A stretch of DNA of 64,000 nt from Ornithinimicrobium sediminis (GCF_021272345.1 NZ_JAJSDQ010000006.1:124001-188000); one strand, 5' to 3'; positions 43,176 through 50,829 are shown, counted from the first letter of the stretch. The notes: generated by a model not told the origin, from the letters alone. Translations and numbers: made by a program.

Positions 43176-43574
43176 TCAGACAGGCAGCATCTGCAGCACG
43201 GCCGAGCCTGTCGAGCCCAGCCACTGGGCCAGCGTGCTGAGCGGGCCGACCATCGCCGCACCCGCACCCACGAGGGCACCGGCCTGGGTGAGCACCGTCG
43301 TCAGACGGGTGAGCCGCTCGCCGATCCGCTCCCGGGGCGGGTCGGCCTCGCCCAGGTCGGCCTCGATGGCGGCCAGGTCGCCACGGACCTCCGCCTGCTG
43401 CTGCTCGGTGAGCGGGAGCGCGTCGGGGCGGTGCAGGACGGCGCGCAGCGCGTCGACCGCCGACCGCGCGTCGTCCAGGGTGACGGCCGTGCCGTGCTGG
43501 CCGCCGCTGACCACCTGGTCACGGCCGACGTTGCTGATGACGCCGCCGGTCTGGCTGCCGATGTTGAAGGTCAT
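43176..43574 (-). CDS. Small protein with N-terminal ISNVGRDQ motif, 132 aa
   Basis: GAGGAG precedes ATG 43574. The N-terminus FNIGSQTGGVISNVGRDQ (residues 3-20) matches the linker motif of the FHA protein encoded just upstream. A helical, acidic middle (LTLDD-like to LTEQQQAEVRGDLAAIEADL) and a hydrophobic C-terminal region (LVGAGAAMVGPLSTLAQWLG) follow. I do not recognise a named family. Short Gly/Asn/Gln motifs of this kind can mediate homotypic assembly, so it may be an effector or partner recruited by the FHA protein; this is inference. Confidence 0.75.
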   Translation of the reverse strand: MTFNIGSQTGGVISNVGRDQVVSGGQHGTAVTLDDARSAVDALRAVLHRPDALPLTEQQQAEVRGDLAAIEADLGEADPPRERIGERLTRLTTVLTQAGALVGAGAAMVGPLSTLAQWLGSTGSAVLQMLPV

Positions 43575-43596
43575 GGTGTGCTCCTCGGGGGGTGGG

Positions 43597-44367
43597 TCAG
43601 GGACCGGGGTGGGGCGGCAGCGGGTAGTCGTGCTCGACCCGCTGGGAGGTGCGCTTCGCGGAGGACTGGATCACCGCGCCCACCAGCACGAGCGCGAAGC
43701 CCAGAAGGGCCACCCCCATGGCGAGGGCGAAGAGCGGGATGCCGGCGACCTCGATCGGCTGCATCGACTGGCGGAACGCCTCGGGGTCCCCCATGTCCAC
43801 GTCGGAGGCCTTGACCATCTCGAGCACGACGGTCGCGATGAAGGACAGCGCCCCGAGCCCGGCCAGGGCCTGGCCGGGGATGACGAAGAGCCGGGCGACG
43901 CGGTGCATGCTCGCCACCTGGTCGAGGGCGTTCTCCCGCTCGACGATGACGTGCTGGACATAGCTGTTGTACTGGTCGCGCGCGACGTTGCTGATGGTGC
44001 CGGCCCGCTGGTCGTCGACGGTGAACGAGACGTGGCCACGCGTCGTGGGGTCGCCACCGGGGGGCTGCGCCCGGTCGTCGGCGTGGTAGCGCAGCCGCAC
44101 CGTCGCGAGGTCGACCACGTCACCAGGTCTCAGCACGGTGGGGCCGTGGACGGGGCGCCCGTTGACCAGGGTGCCTGCGGTGGAGCCGAGGTCCTCGATC
44201 TCGTCGTGGTCGCCCGCGCGCCAGACCGCCGCGTGGTGCCGGCTGACCATCGGGTCGTCCAGGTGCCAGTCGACGTCCGGAGCCCGGCCCACGACGCTGC
44301 GCCGGGCCACGACCTCGTGGGCCGGGCCGCGCAGGTCCACCGGGCCGAGGACCTCCAGCCGTCCCAT
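43597..44367 (-). CDS. FHA-domain membrane protein with ISNVARDQ motif, 256 aa
   Basis: The FHA domain (about 20-95) has SVVGRAP, VSRHHAAVW, and GSTAGTLVNG, so it should bind phosphothreonine. The linker motif FTVDDQRAGTISNVARDQ (115-132) is shared with the next gene. Then a helix and two membrane segments (about 160-185 and 208-234) end in a cytoplasmic tail. GGAAGGAG precedes ATG 44367. A kinase-controlled membrane assembly is plausible, but no Ser/Thr kinase gene is in the window. It lies 22 bases before the 132-aa gene in one operon. Confidence 0.8.
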   Translation of the reverse strand: MGRLEVLGPVDLRGPAHEVVARRSVVGRAPDVDWHLDDPMVSRHHAAVWRAGDHDEIEDLGSTAGTLVNGRPVHGPTVLRPGDVVDLATVRLRYHADDRAQPPGGDPTTRGHVSFTVDDQRAGTISNVARDQYNSYVQHVIVERENALDQVASMHRVARLFVIPGQALAGLGALSFIATVVLEMVKASDVDMGDPEAFRQSMQPIEVAGIPLFALAMGVALLGFALVLVGAVIQSSAKRTSQRVEHDYPLPPHPGP

Positions 44368-44382
44368 CGGCGCTCCTTCCCG

Positions 44383-45147
44383 TCAGCCGGACAGGCGCCG
44401 CACCATCATCCGAGTGTAGGCCCGCGGGGCGAGGCGGTGAAGGTGCCAGGCCAGCCGCGCGGTGCGCCCGACGAGCACCCGGTCGCGCCCTCGACGCACC
44501 GCGTCGACCACCGCCTGTGCGACGTCGTCGGGGGTGACCGGGGCCCCGGAGGTGCTGCGGCCGGTGCCGGGTGCCCGGTCGGCGGCCTCGCCCATGCCCG
44601 TGGTCACGAAGGTCGGGTGCACGAGGGTGACACCGACACCGTCGCGGGCGAGCTCGGGGCGCAGCGCCTCGAAGAGCCCGGTGACCGCGTGCTTCGCAGC
44701 GACGTACGCCGGGCGGCCGACCACCGGGGCGAAGCCGGTCACGGAGCCGACCACCACCACCCGGCCACCCGTCACGACGAGGGCCGGCAGCGCCGCCTGG
44801 GTGCACGCGACCGCGCCGAGGTGGTCGACCTCCATCACCCTGCGGTGCACCGTCACGTCGTGGTCGGTGAACCTGCCGATGGCGGAGATGCCCGCGTTGT
44901 TGACCAGGACGTCGAGGCGCCCGTGGCGCTCGACCACCGCGCGGAACGTGGCCGCCACGGCGTCGGCGTCGGTGATGTCGCAGCCGACGACCCTGGGGTC
45001 GTCGGCACCGGCGTCGGGCAGGTCGAGCCCGACCACGGCATACCCCGCCTCGGTGAAGCGCTCGAGCAGCCGCGTGCCGATGCTGCCCGCCGCACCCGTC
45101 ACCACCGCGACCGGCCGGTCGCCTCCGCCTGCTCGCCCCTGGTCCAC
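44383..45147 (-). CDS. Short-chain dehydrogenase/reductase, 254 aa
   Basis: Classical SDR: TGAAGSIGTRL cofactor motif, CDITDAD (Asp for adenine), NNAGIS, Ser in VVGSVTGF and YVAAKHAV catalytic Tyr/Lys. The C-terminal DVAQAVVDAVRRGRDRVLVG, LHRLAPRAYTRMMVRR resembles the group often annotated as 3-hydroxyacyl or sterol-type reductases, but the substrate is unknown. GTG 45147 is supported by TAGCGT ending 6 bases upstream. It lies 15 bases upstream of the FHA gene in the same direction. Confidence 0.88.
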   Translation of the reverse strand: MDQGRAGGGDRPVAVVTGAAGSIGTRLLERFTEAGYAVVGLDLPDAGADDPRVVGCDITDADAVAATFRAVVERHGRLDVLVNNAGISAIGRFTDHDVTVHRRVMEVDHLGAVACTQAALPALVVTGGRVVVVGSVTGFAPVVGRPAYVAAKHAVTGLFEALRPELARDGVGVTLVHPTFVTTGMGEAADRAPGTGRSTSGAPVTPDDVAQAVVDAVRRGRDRVLVGRTARLAWHLHRLAPRAYTRMMVRRLSG

Positions 45148-45153
45148 CCGTCG

Positions 45154-45159
45154 ACGCTA
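45154..45159 (-). promoter_or_regulatory. Candidate -10 box (TAGCGT) for the SDR/FHA operon
   Basis: TAGCGT ends 6 bases before GTG 45147 on the minus strand, a good TANNNT match at leaderless spacing. Confidence 0.5.
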
Positions 45160-45174
45160 GCGCAGCGGACACGC

Positions 45175-45212
45175 CGACGGCCGCCGGACCCGTGCGGGTC
45201 CGGCGGCCGTCG
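45175..45212 (-). terminator. Terminator of the HesB-like gene, perfect 18-bp stem
   Basis: The arms at 45175-45192 and 45195-45212 are perfectly complementary around a 2-base turn. It starts 18 bases after the HesB-like stop and isolates it from the SDR promoter. Confidence 0.8.
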
Positions 45213-45230
45213 CGGAGGTGCTGGGGTGCC

Positions 45231-45518
45231 TCAGGCGGTCGGCTCCTGCGGCTGCAGCGTGAAGCCGATGCCCTCGGCCGTCTGGGACGCGTCGAGCGTC
45301 TGGTCGGACAGGGCCGGGACGGTGTCCTCGGCCACGTAGACCGGGGCCTCGCTGTCGGCCACGACCTGGTCGCTCGGCTCCGGCTGCGGCACGAGGGCGA
45401 CCTCGAGCTGGGCCTGGTCCTCGGCCAGGGAGAGGCGCAGACCCGCGGTCTCGGGCAGGCCCTGGTCGGTGGTCAGGCCCTTGACGACGGCCTGGGCGTT
45501 CTCGGTGACGGTGAGCAT
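45231..45518 (-). CDS. HesB/IscA-like protein lacking the cluster-binding cysteines, 95 aa
   Basis: It begins MLTVTENAQAVVKGL and continues with GLRLSLAED, LEVALVPQPEPSD and VYVAEDTVPALSDQTLDA, following the A-type iron-sulfur carrier fold. None of the three conserved Cys is present and the protein has no Cys at all. It is therefore unlikely to carry an Fe-S cluster. Such forms are common in actinobacteria and are usually labelled HesB-like. ACAGGAG precedes ATG 45518. The gene stands alone, with a strong terminator. Confidence 0.8.
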   Translation of the reverse strand: MLTVTENAQAVVKGLTTDQGLPETAGLRLSLAEDQAQLEVALVPQPEPSDQVVADSEAPVYVAEDTVPALSDQTLDASQTAEGIGFTLQPQEPTA

Positions 45519-45824
45519 GCTGGGGGTCTCCTGTCTTCGGTGCGGTCGCCGGCACGGGGCCGGTCTTGACGCCTACGACCACCTCACGGGGCAAGTGCGC
45601 ACGCGCCTCGGACACCTTCCACCCTCTGTGACGTGCGGGGGGCAATGCAAACGCAGGCACCACCGGCCGCGCTCGGACCTCGCCCGCCGGGCGTCCGACC
45701 GGACGGTCCCACCCCCTCCTGACCTGGCCGGACGGCCACGCAGGACTGCCCGGACGACCGATGTCCGAAACTCCCCTGTCCGGGTCTCCTGAGGGACATC
45801 ACCTCTCACAGCCAGGAGCTCACC
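45519..45824. other. Intergenic region upstream of the Trp-rich peptide gene
   Basis: About 300 bases between divergent genes. CCGGACGG occurs at 45699-45706 and 45728-45735, with a variant CCGGACGA at 45750-45757. GATGTCC (45760-45766) and GGACATC (45794-45800) form an inverted repeat with a 27-base loop just before the peptide ribosome site. No other gene or RNA is evident. A regulated promoter for the peptide is likely. Confidence 0.4.
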
Positions 45825-45938
45825 GTGAACACCGCCATGAAGCACATGCCGCACCGCGCCGCCCAGGACCTCGACTGGTGGGACTGGGCCGACCTCGGTG
45901 GGGGCATCGTCACCAACCCGTACTGGCAGGGGGTCTGA
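45825..45938 (+). CDS. Trp-rich 37-aa peptide, possible secreted or modified peptide precursor
   Basis: AGGAG lies 6 bases before GTG 45825. The N-terminal half (NTAMKHMPHRAAQD) is basic and His/Met-rich. The C-terminal half is LDWWDWADLGGG, then IVTNPYWQGV: four Trp in 20 residues, a GG or GGG site, and no Cys. The leader/core look, strong ribosome site and structured upstream region support a real gene. No modification enzyme, peptidase or exporter is adjacent, so a RiPP assignment is only a possibility. A small structural or signalling peptide is an alternative. DUF4870 follows 213 bases later. Confidence 0.5.
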   Translation: MNTAMKHMPHRAAQDLDWWDWADLGGGIVTNPYWQGV

Positions 45939-46151
45939 GCGAGGACGACCGCGTGCACACCCGCGAGCTGTCAGGGCCGGCCCGGCGGGTGCGCGTGCGA
46001 CAGTGCGCAGGAACATGCTCTGACCTGCGCAGACCCGCGCTGTCAGGCTCTCGTCAGCAGCCTGCCCAGCCGATACGCTGTCGTGGGACGCACCGTCACC
46101 CCCGGCGCCCCCGCGTCGGGCCGTTGCAGTCCGTATGGGGAGGAACGACCG

Positions 46152-46700
46152 ATGACCCACGAGACCTCGTCCGGGGAGCACCCCGAGCAGCCGCAGCAGC
46201 CCGCATCCGGCCAGGGGTACGGCTACCCGCCACCGCCCCCGCCGGCCGGGGGACAGTCACCGCCCACCTACCAGGGGCAGCAGCCCTACCTGGGCCAGCC
46301 CGCGCACCAGGGGCAGCAGCCCTACCCGGGCCAGCAGCAGCCGGCGACCTCCGGCGGGGGCCTGGACCCGAAGGTGGGCGGCCTGCTGGCCTACCTCTTC
46401 ACGTGGCTGAGCGGGCTCGTCGTCTACCTGACCCAGCGGGACCGTGAGCTGCGCTTCCACGGGGCCCAGGCGATCCTGCTGGGCATCGCCTGGGTGGTGG
46501 CGGTCTTCGCGTGGACCGTGATGAGCGTGGTCGTCGGCTTCGCCTCCGACACCCTGGGCTCCCTCTTCGGCTTCGTCGGCTGGCTGCTGGGCCTGGCCTT
46601 CGTCGCGGTGTGGGTGCTGATGATGGTCAAGGCCTACAACCAGGAGCACTACAAGCTGCCCGTGATCGGTGACCTGGCCGAGACCTGGGCGAGCAAGTAG
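46152..46700 (+). CDS. DUF4870 domain membrane protein, 182 aa
   Basis: GGGGAGGA precedes ATG 46152. A Pro/Gln/Gly/Tyr-rich N-terminal half (repeated GQQPY units) precedes the DUF4870 core: KVGGLLAYLFTWLSGLVVYL, RDRELRFHGAQAILLG, and two further helices. The function is unknown; it resembles small Tic20-like membrane proteins. The low-complexity head is usual for actinobacterial members and probably cytoplasmic. Confidence 0.88.
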   Translation: MTHETSSGEHPEQPQQPASGQGYGYPPPPPPAGGQSPPTYQGQQPYLGQPAHQGQQPYPGQQQPATSGGGLDPKVGGLLAYLFTWLSGLVVYLTQRDRELRFHGAQAILLGIAWVVAVFAWTVMSVVVGFASDTLGSLFGFVGWLLGLAFVAVWVLMMVKAYNQEHYKLPVIGDLAETWASK

Positions 46701-46758
46701 GACCTTCGCCCCTGGTGGAGCGGGCACTCCCCTGCCAGCCTGGCTGGTGGAGGAAGCC

Positions 46759-47697
46759 ATGCCCACCGACACTGTCACGCCCGCCGTCCCACCCCGTCAC
46801 CCCCGCGGCCGGCCCGAGGCGCCGGCCGGTGGCCCCGTCACCCATGGCGCCTCCCCTCCGCGCAGCACCGCGCTCGGCGTGGCACTGCTCGCGCTGGGGC
46901 TGGGTGCCGCCCTCGTCGCCCTGCTGGGCCCGCTGGTCCTGGGGGTCTTCGACTACCACGTCTCCTCCGGCGCCAGCGGCCAGATCCGCGGTGGTGACGT
47001 CGCCGCCCTGCTGCTCGTGGCACCGGTCAGCATCGCCGCCGGCGTCCTCGTGCTGCGGGGCCGGGTGCTGGGCGCCGCCTTGGCGCTGGGCCCGGCGACC
47101 TTCGGCCTGTACATGTACTTCCAGCTCGCCACCGGCGGCGACCCGCACCGCTACCCGGGCAACGTCGAGGTGTTCTTCCCGGTGCTGCTCGTCCTCTTCC
47201 TGCTCGCGGGGTATGTCGCATGGCAGGCCTGGCGCACGCTCCTGCCCGTCACCCTCCCGTCGGCCGGCAGGCGGGTGGACCGCCTGAGCGGCGGCTTCCT
47301 GCTCGTGGTGGCGACCTTCCTGGTCGTCGGGCTGCACCTGCCGGGGCTCCTGACGCTGTGGCGCGGTGAGCCGACGGAGGAGTACCTCGCCGACCCGGGC
47401 GTCTTCTGGGTCGTCAAGGTCATGGACCTCGGCCTCGTCGTGCCGGCGCTCGTGCTCGTCGGCCTGGCGCTGCTGCGCCAGCACCCCGAGCGGGTCGGTG
47501 CCGCGCGGTATGCCGTGACGGGCCTGGGCGCGCTGCTCGGCTCATCGGTGGCCGGGATGGCGGTCGTCATGCAGGCCACCGACGCACCCGGCAGCTCCCC
47601 GGCCCTGACCGTGGCGTTCTGCACCTTCGCCGTCGTCGCGCTCGTGGTCGCCGCGCTACAGCTCCGGCCGCTGGTGCAGGCCGACCGGCACCGCTGA
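46759..47697 (+). CDS. Polytopic membrane protein of unknown function, 312 aa
   Basis: GGAGGA precedes ATG 46759. After a Pro-rich 35-residue head there are about seven membrane helices (for example ALGVALLALGLGAALVALLG, VEVFFPVLLVLFLLAGYVAW, VVPALVLVGLALL and the last LTVAFCTFAVVALVVAAL). Short loops carry no recognisable motif. I do not recognise the family. It lies 58 bases after DUF4870 in the same direction and may share its transcript. Confidence 0.75.
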   Translation: MPTDTVTPAVPPRHPRGRPEAPAGGPVTHGASPPRSTALGVALLALGLGAALVALLGPLVLGVFDYHVSSGASGQIRGGDVAALLLVAPVSIAAGVLVLRGRVLGAALALGPATFGLYMYFQLATGGDPHRYPGNVEVFFPVLLVLFLLAGYVAWQAWRTLLPVTLPSAGRRVDRLSGGFLLVVATFLVVGLHLPGLLTLWRGEPTEEYLADPGVFWVVKVMDLGLVVPALVLVGLALLRQHPERVGAARYAVTGLGALLGSSVAGMAVVMQATDAPGSSPALTVAFCTFAVVALVVAALQLRPLVQADRHR

Positions 47698-47708
47698 GCC
47701 GCGCGCGG

Positions 47709-47714
47709 CATCCT
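47709..47714 (+). promoter_or_regulatory. Candidate -10 box (CATCCT) for the Mut7-C gene
   Basis: CATCCT ends 6 bases before ATG 47721. It is an imperfect match at leaderless spacing. Confidence 0.3.
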
Positions 47715-47720
47715 GGGCAC

Positions 47721-48743
47721 ATGCCGGTCCTGGGTGTGCAGGTGGACGCCGACCTGCGCTGGCTGCTGCCGGCCCCGCGCCGCAGGCCCCACGTCGAGGT
47801 CGAGGTGTCGCCGACCGACACCCTCGGTCACGTCGTGCAGAGCCTCGGCGTGCCGCTGACCGAGGTGGGGACCCTCCTGCTCGACGGCCACCCGGCCGAC
47901 CGGGCGCAGCGCTGCGACGCCCACCCCGGGGCGTCGACGCTCGTCGTGCTGCCGCGCCCCCGGCCCCAGCCGACGGCCACGACGCCGCCGCGTTTCCTCC
48001 TCGACGTACACCTGGGCACCCTCGCCCGGCGCCTGCGCCTGCTCGGCCTCGACACGGCATACGAGCCGAACGCCGAGGACGACGACCTGGTGCGCCGGGC
48101 GGTGGAGGAGCGCCGGGTGCTGCTCACCCGTGACCGCGGGCTGCTGCGGCGCACGGCCGTGCCCGAGGGCGCGCTGGTGCGCGGTGACGGAGCGGGCGAC
48201 CAGCTCGACGACGTGCTGGATCGCTTCGCTCCCCCGCTCACGCCGTGGACCCGGTGCGTCCGCTGCAACGGCACGCTCACCGCCGTCGACAAGAGCGACG
48301 TGCACGCCCACCTGCAGCCCGGCACCCGGCGCACCTACCGGGACTTCATGCGCTGCAACGACTGCGGCAGGGTCTACTGGCGCGGTGCGCACAGCACGCG
48401 GCTGGAGGCGCTCGTGCGCCGGGCCCAGGCGGCGCTCGCCCAGCACACCGCCACCGCCGGACCGGGTGTGCGCGGCGACGCGGACCGTGCCACGGTGGGA
48501 GCACGGACCGAACCCCTGTCCAGCGGACCGAGAGGACACGACATGAGCACCCCCCCGAACGACGACCTGCCCGACGCGGTGGAGACCGACGACGAGCGCA
48601 TCCTGGCCCACCAGGAGGACGCGTGGGCCGAGAGCGCGACCGGCGAGCCGGTGCCGGAGGACGCCGACCTGACCGAGGTCGCCCCCGACGAGGAGCGCAT
48701 CGTGGAGCCGGACGTCCTCGAGGAGGGCGTCGAGGAGGTCTGA
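47721..48743 (+). CDS. Mut7-C RNase domain protein with ubiquitin-like head, reading in frame into a small acidic protein, 340 aa
   Basis: Residues 1-85 are the Mut7-C ubiquitin-like domain (SPTDTLGHVVQSLGVPLTEV). Residues 92-235 are the Mut7-C PIN-like nuclease and zinc ribbon: FLLDVHLGTLARRLRLLGLD, VLLTRDRGLL, and zinc Cys pairs CVRC and CNDC before GRVYWRGAHSTRLEALV. Normal members end about there. Here no stop occurs; about 35 residues of poorer codon usage lead into the acidic protein whose own ATG is 48543. Either a natural fusion, a lost stop codon or a sequence error explains this. The family is thought to cleave RNA. Confidence 0.75.
   Translation: MPVLGVQVDADLRWLLPAPRRRPHVEVEVSPTDTLGHVVQSLGVPLTEVGTLLLDGHPADRAQRCDAHPGASTLVVLPRPRPQPTATTPPRFLLDVHLGTLARRLRLLGLDTAYEPNAEDDDLVRRAVEERRVLLTRDRGLLRRTAVPEGALVRGDGAGDQLDDVLDRFAPPLTPWTRCVRCNGTLTAVDKSDVHAHLQPGTRRTYRDFMRCNDCGRVYWRGAHSTRLEALVRRAQAALAQHTATAGPGVRGDADRATVGARTEPLSSGPRGHDMSTPPNDDLPDAVETDDERILAHQEDAWAESATGEPVPEDADLTEVAPDEERIVEPDVLEEGVEEV
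48486..48497 (+). promoter_or_regulatory. Shared 12-mer CGTGCCACGGTG, copy 1
   Basis: This 12-mer ends 45 bases before ATG 48543. The identical sequence ends 44 bases before ATG 48850 of the second small acidic gene, so it is probably a promoter element. Confidence 0.5.
48543..48743 (+). CDS. Small acidic protein, 66 aa (overlaps the 3' end of the Mut7-C frame)
   Basis: GAGAGGA precedes ATG 48543. The product begins STPPNDDLPDAVETDDERIL and is rich in Glu/Asp throughout, with DEERI repeated (TDDERIL, PDEERIV). It is in the same frame as the Mut7-C gene, so it is listed as an internal start. The identical upstream 12-mer and similar start (MSTxxxD) to the next gene suggest an independently expressed protein. 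No family recognised; probably disordered. Confidence 0.55.
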   Translation: MSTPPNDDLPDAVETDDERILAHQEDAWAESATGEPVPEDADLTEVAPDEERIVEPDVLEEGVEEV

Positions 48744-48793
48744 GTCCTCTCCCGGACGGCGGCGACCGTGTCGGGGTGCAGGCTCGCCCCGCC

Positions 48794-48805
48794 CGTGCCA
48801 CGGTG
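48794..48805 (+). promoter_or_regulatory. Shared 12-mer CGTGCCACGGTG, copy 2
   Basis: The second copy, 44 bases before ATG 48850. Sequence and spacing agree with copy 1. Confidence 0.5.
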
Positions 48806-48849
48806 AGGCGGACGTGACCGACCCGGTCATCCGGACGAGAGGGCCCGCC

Positions 48850-49077
48850 ATGAGCACCCAGGACGACCAGCCCCGCGAGAGCGACCCCCGCAGGACCGAC
48901 CCGCGCGAGACCGACCCCCGCGAGACCGACCTGCCCGCACGCGACGACGACACCCGTGCGGAGGGCGCCACCGGTGACGTGCCCAACCCGGAGACGGGTG
49001 TGGGTCTCGGCGCCGGCGAGCAGACGAGCTTCGAGCCGGAGGAGGACCCGGAGGCCGCGCCCGAGGACACCGACTGA
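48850..49077 (+). CDS. Small acidic, repeat-containing protein, 75 aa
   Basis: GAGAGGG precedes ATG 48850. The N-terminal part has tandem DPRxTD units (SDPRRTDPRETDPRETD). The C-terminal part is acidic (FEPEEDPEAAPEDTD) with a Gly stretch VGLGAGEQ. It is probably intrinsically disordered. It is a paralogue or regulatory twin of the 66-aa protein by shared upstream element and MST start, but not by clear sequence alignment. Function unknown. Confidence 0.65.
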   Translation: MSTQDDQPRESDPRRTDPRETDPRETDLPARDDDTRAEGATGDVPNPETGVGLGAGEQTSFEPEEDPEAAPEDTD

Positions 49078-49198
49078 CCACCCCTGCCCGAGACCGCGGA
49101 CGGGTGTCCGGGTCGCGGTGGACGCAGCGCGCGGCCGGGAGCGGCGACATACCCTGGAGGGGTCCGCCTCCGCCCGCGCGGTCGACAGGAGAAGAAGG

Positions 49199-49660
49199 AT
49201 GACAGTCCCCCACGACCGTGGCGTGCTGGGGAGCCTGGAGCAGACCCAGGCGCTCGTCGAGGCCGGCACCCTGCCGCCCGCCGTCGAGGTGCGTGTCGAC
49301 CGCATCGCCGACACCATCCGTGACCTGCTCGGGCTCGACTCGCCGGCCCCCACCGAGATGCGCGTCGTTCTCGCGGCGGTGGCCCACGGGTGCCTGGCCG
49401 AGCGGGTGCGCGACTACCAGCGGCTGCCCCGCGCCTACGCCGACGGCCGCGCCGTCGCCGGCGGCCGGACGACGCTGATGGCCCTCGTGGACACCCTCGA
49501 CGAGCTCGGCCTCACCCTCGACCGGCTCTACGACGCCGTCTGCCGTGCGGACCACCCTGCGCTCGAGCGGCACAGCCGGCACCTGGCGGAGGCCTTCGAG
49601 TCGCCCTCCGGGGCGAGTGTCGAGGAGGTCACGGGTCTGGTGCAGGGGCCGACACCGTGA
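49199..49660 (+). CDS. Conserved hypothetical protein, 153 aa, first gene of an FHA operon
   Basis: AGGAGAAGG precedes ATG 49199. An all-helical, acidic protein: LGSLEQTQALVEAGTLPPAV, RVDRIADTIRDLLGLD, LAAVAHGCLAERVRDYQRLP and LVDTLDELGLTLDRLYDAV. No membrane segment or catalytic motif is visible and no family is recognised. Its stop overlaps the GTG of the next gene by GTGA, so it is coupled to the coiled-coil and zinc-ribbon/FHA genes and probably works with them. Confidence 0.75.
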   Translation: MTVPHDRGVLGSLEQTQALVEAGTLPPAVEVRVDRIADTIRDLLGLDSPAPTEMRVVLAAVAHGCLAERVRDYQRLPRAYADGRAVAGGRTTLMALVDTLDELGLTLDRLYDAVCRADHPALERHSRHLAEAFESPSGASVEEVTGLVQGPTP

Positions 49661-50829
49661 CCACGACGACGTATGCCGCAGCACCGGAACCGCCGGCCGG
49701 CCCGGGTGAGCCGCTGGCCCCGGTGCCGCTCACCCACTACCTGCAGGAGCTGGGCCGCTGGCGGGTGCGTCGTCAGCGCGAGCTCGACATCCTCGACGAG
49801 GTGGCGGCCGCCCGCGACGACAGCGACGAGACCGCCGACGACCTGACCCTGTCGATGGCGCTGTGGCACGCGGCGGCCCAGCGCTACGACCTGCTGGTGA
49901 CCGCGGCGGAGAGCAGCGGCCCGGGCGGGCCGGACGCCGACACGCGCGAGCGCATCAACCGGCTCGTCTGGGGGCTCATCGAGCAGCCCGGCACCGAGAC
50001 GCACAACCTGTCGCTCTCCCTGCCCCAGGCATGCCAGCTCTCCGACGCGCTGGCCTCGGCGCTGCGCTCCCGCCTGCAGGTCGACGACAGCGCCGGCATC
50101 GTCGCCGACCGGGTGCACGCCGTGCAGGCCCGGGTCGCCCGGGTCGCCGAGCTCGTGGCCGACCTCCCCGAGGACGACCGCGAGGAGGAGCAGGCGCGGC
50201 TGGCGAGCCTCGAGGAGGGGCTGGCGCGTCTGGAGGCGCACCTGCAGTCCGCCGAGGCGGGCCGTCAGGACACCTCCGGCCCGCAGGACGCCGACCTGCG
50301 GCCTGAGCTCGGGCGGCTGGAGTCGCTGGCGGCGATCACCGAGCGCGACCTCATCCTCGACGCGGTGCGCCGGGCGCACGGCCGCGCCGACCCCGAGCAC
50401 GTGGCCCGGGTGCGCGAGGAGCTGGTCACCACCGCCGACGCCGTGCGGGTGCTGGCGGGGCGGGCCCTGGACACGCTGGACCCGGCACCCCACCTGGCGA
50501 TCCCCGACGTGGAGGCCCTGGGCGAGGTGCCGCAGGACCGCGCCGAGCTCACGGCATACCTCGCCGGTCTGGAGCGGGTCGACCGCGCCCTGGAGCAGGC
50601 GCACATCACCTACGCGGCGGCCCTGGCCCGGCACACCGAGCTGCTCGACCGGGCCGAGGCGCTCGCGGCGACGCTGTCCGGCACCGGTGCCCCCACGAGC
50701 GTCGACCTGGCCGGGATGCTCAGCCGCACCATCGAGGCACTGCACAACGTGCCGGCCGACCTGCAGCGCGCCGCTGCGCTGATCGGCGCACAGGAGGCCT
50801 ACCTGGCCGAAATGAGGAGCGACCGGTGA
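49657..50829 (+). CDS. Coiled-coil conserved protein, 390 aa
   Basis: The protein is almost wholly helical with heptad-rich stretches: about 30-75 (RVRRQRELDILDEVAAARDD), 140-205 (VARVAELVADLPEDDREEEQ) and 215-365 (ITERDLILDAVRRAHGRADP, LERVDRALEQAHITYAAALA). It resembles rod-like scaffold proteins found with actinobacterial phospho-signalling loci, but I cannot assign a family. Overlaps both neighbours by 4 bases (GTGA at each end), implying fixed stoichiometry with the FHA protein. Confidence 0.75.
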   Translation: MTTTTYAAAPEPPAGPGEPLAPVPLTHYLQELGRWRVRRQRELDILDEVAAARDDSDETADDLTLSMALWHAAAQRYDLLVTAAESSGPGGPDADTRERINRLVWGLIEQPGTETHNLSLSLPQACQLSDALASALRSRLQVDDSAGIVADRVHAVQARVARVAELVADLPEDDREEEQARLASLEEGLARLEAHLQSAEAGRQDTSGPQDADLRPELGRLESLAAITERDLILDAVRRAHGRADPEHVARVREELVTTADAVRVLAGRALDTLDPAPHLAIPDVEALGEVPQDRAELTAYLAGLERVDRALEQAHITYAAALARHTELLDRAEALAATLSGTGAPTSVDLAGMLSRTIEALHNVPADLQRAAALIGAQEAYLAEMRSDR

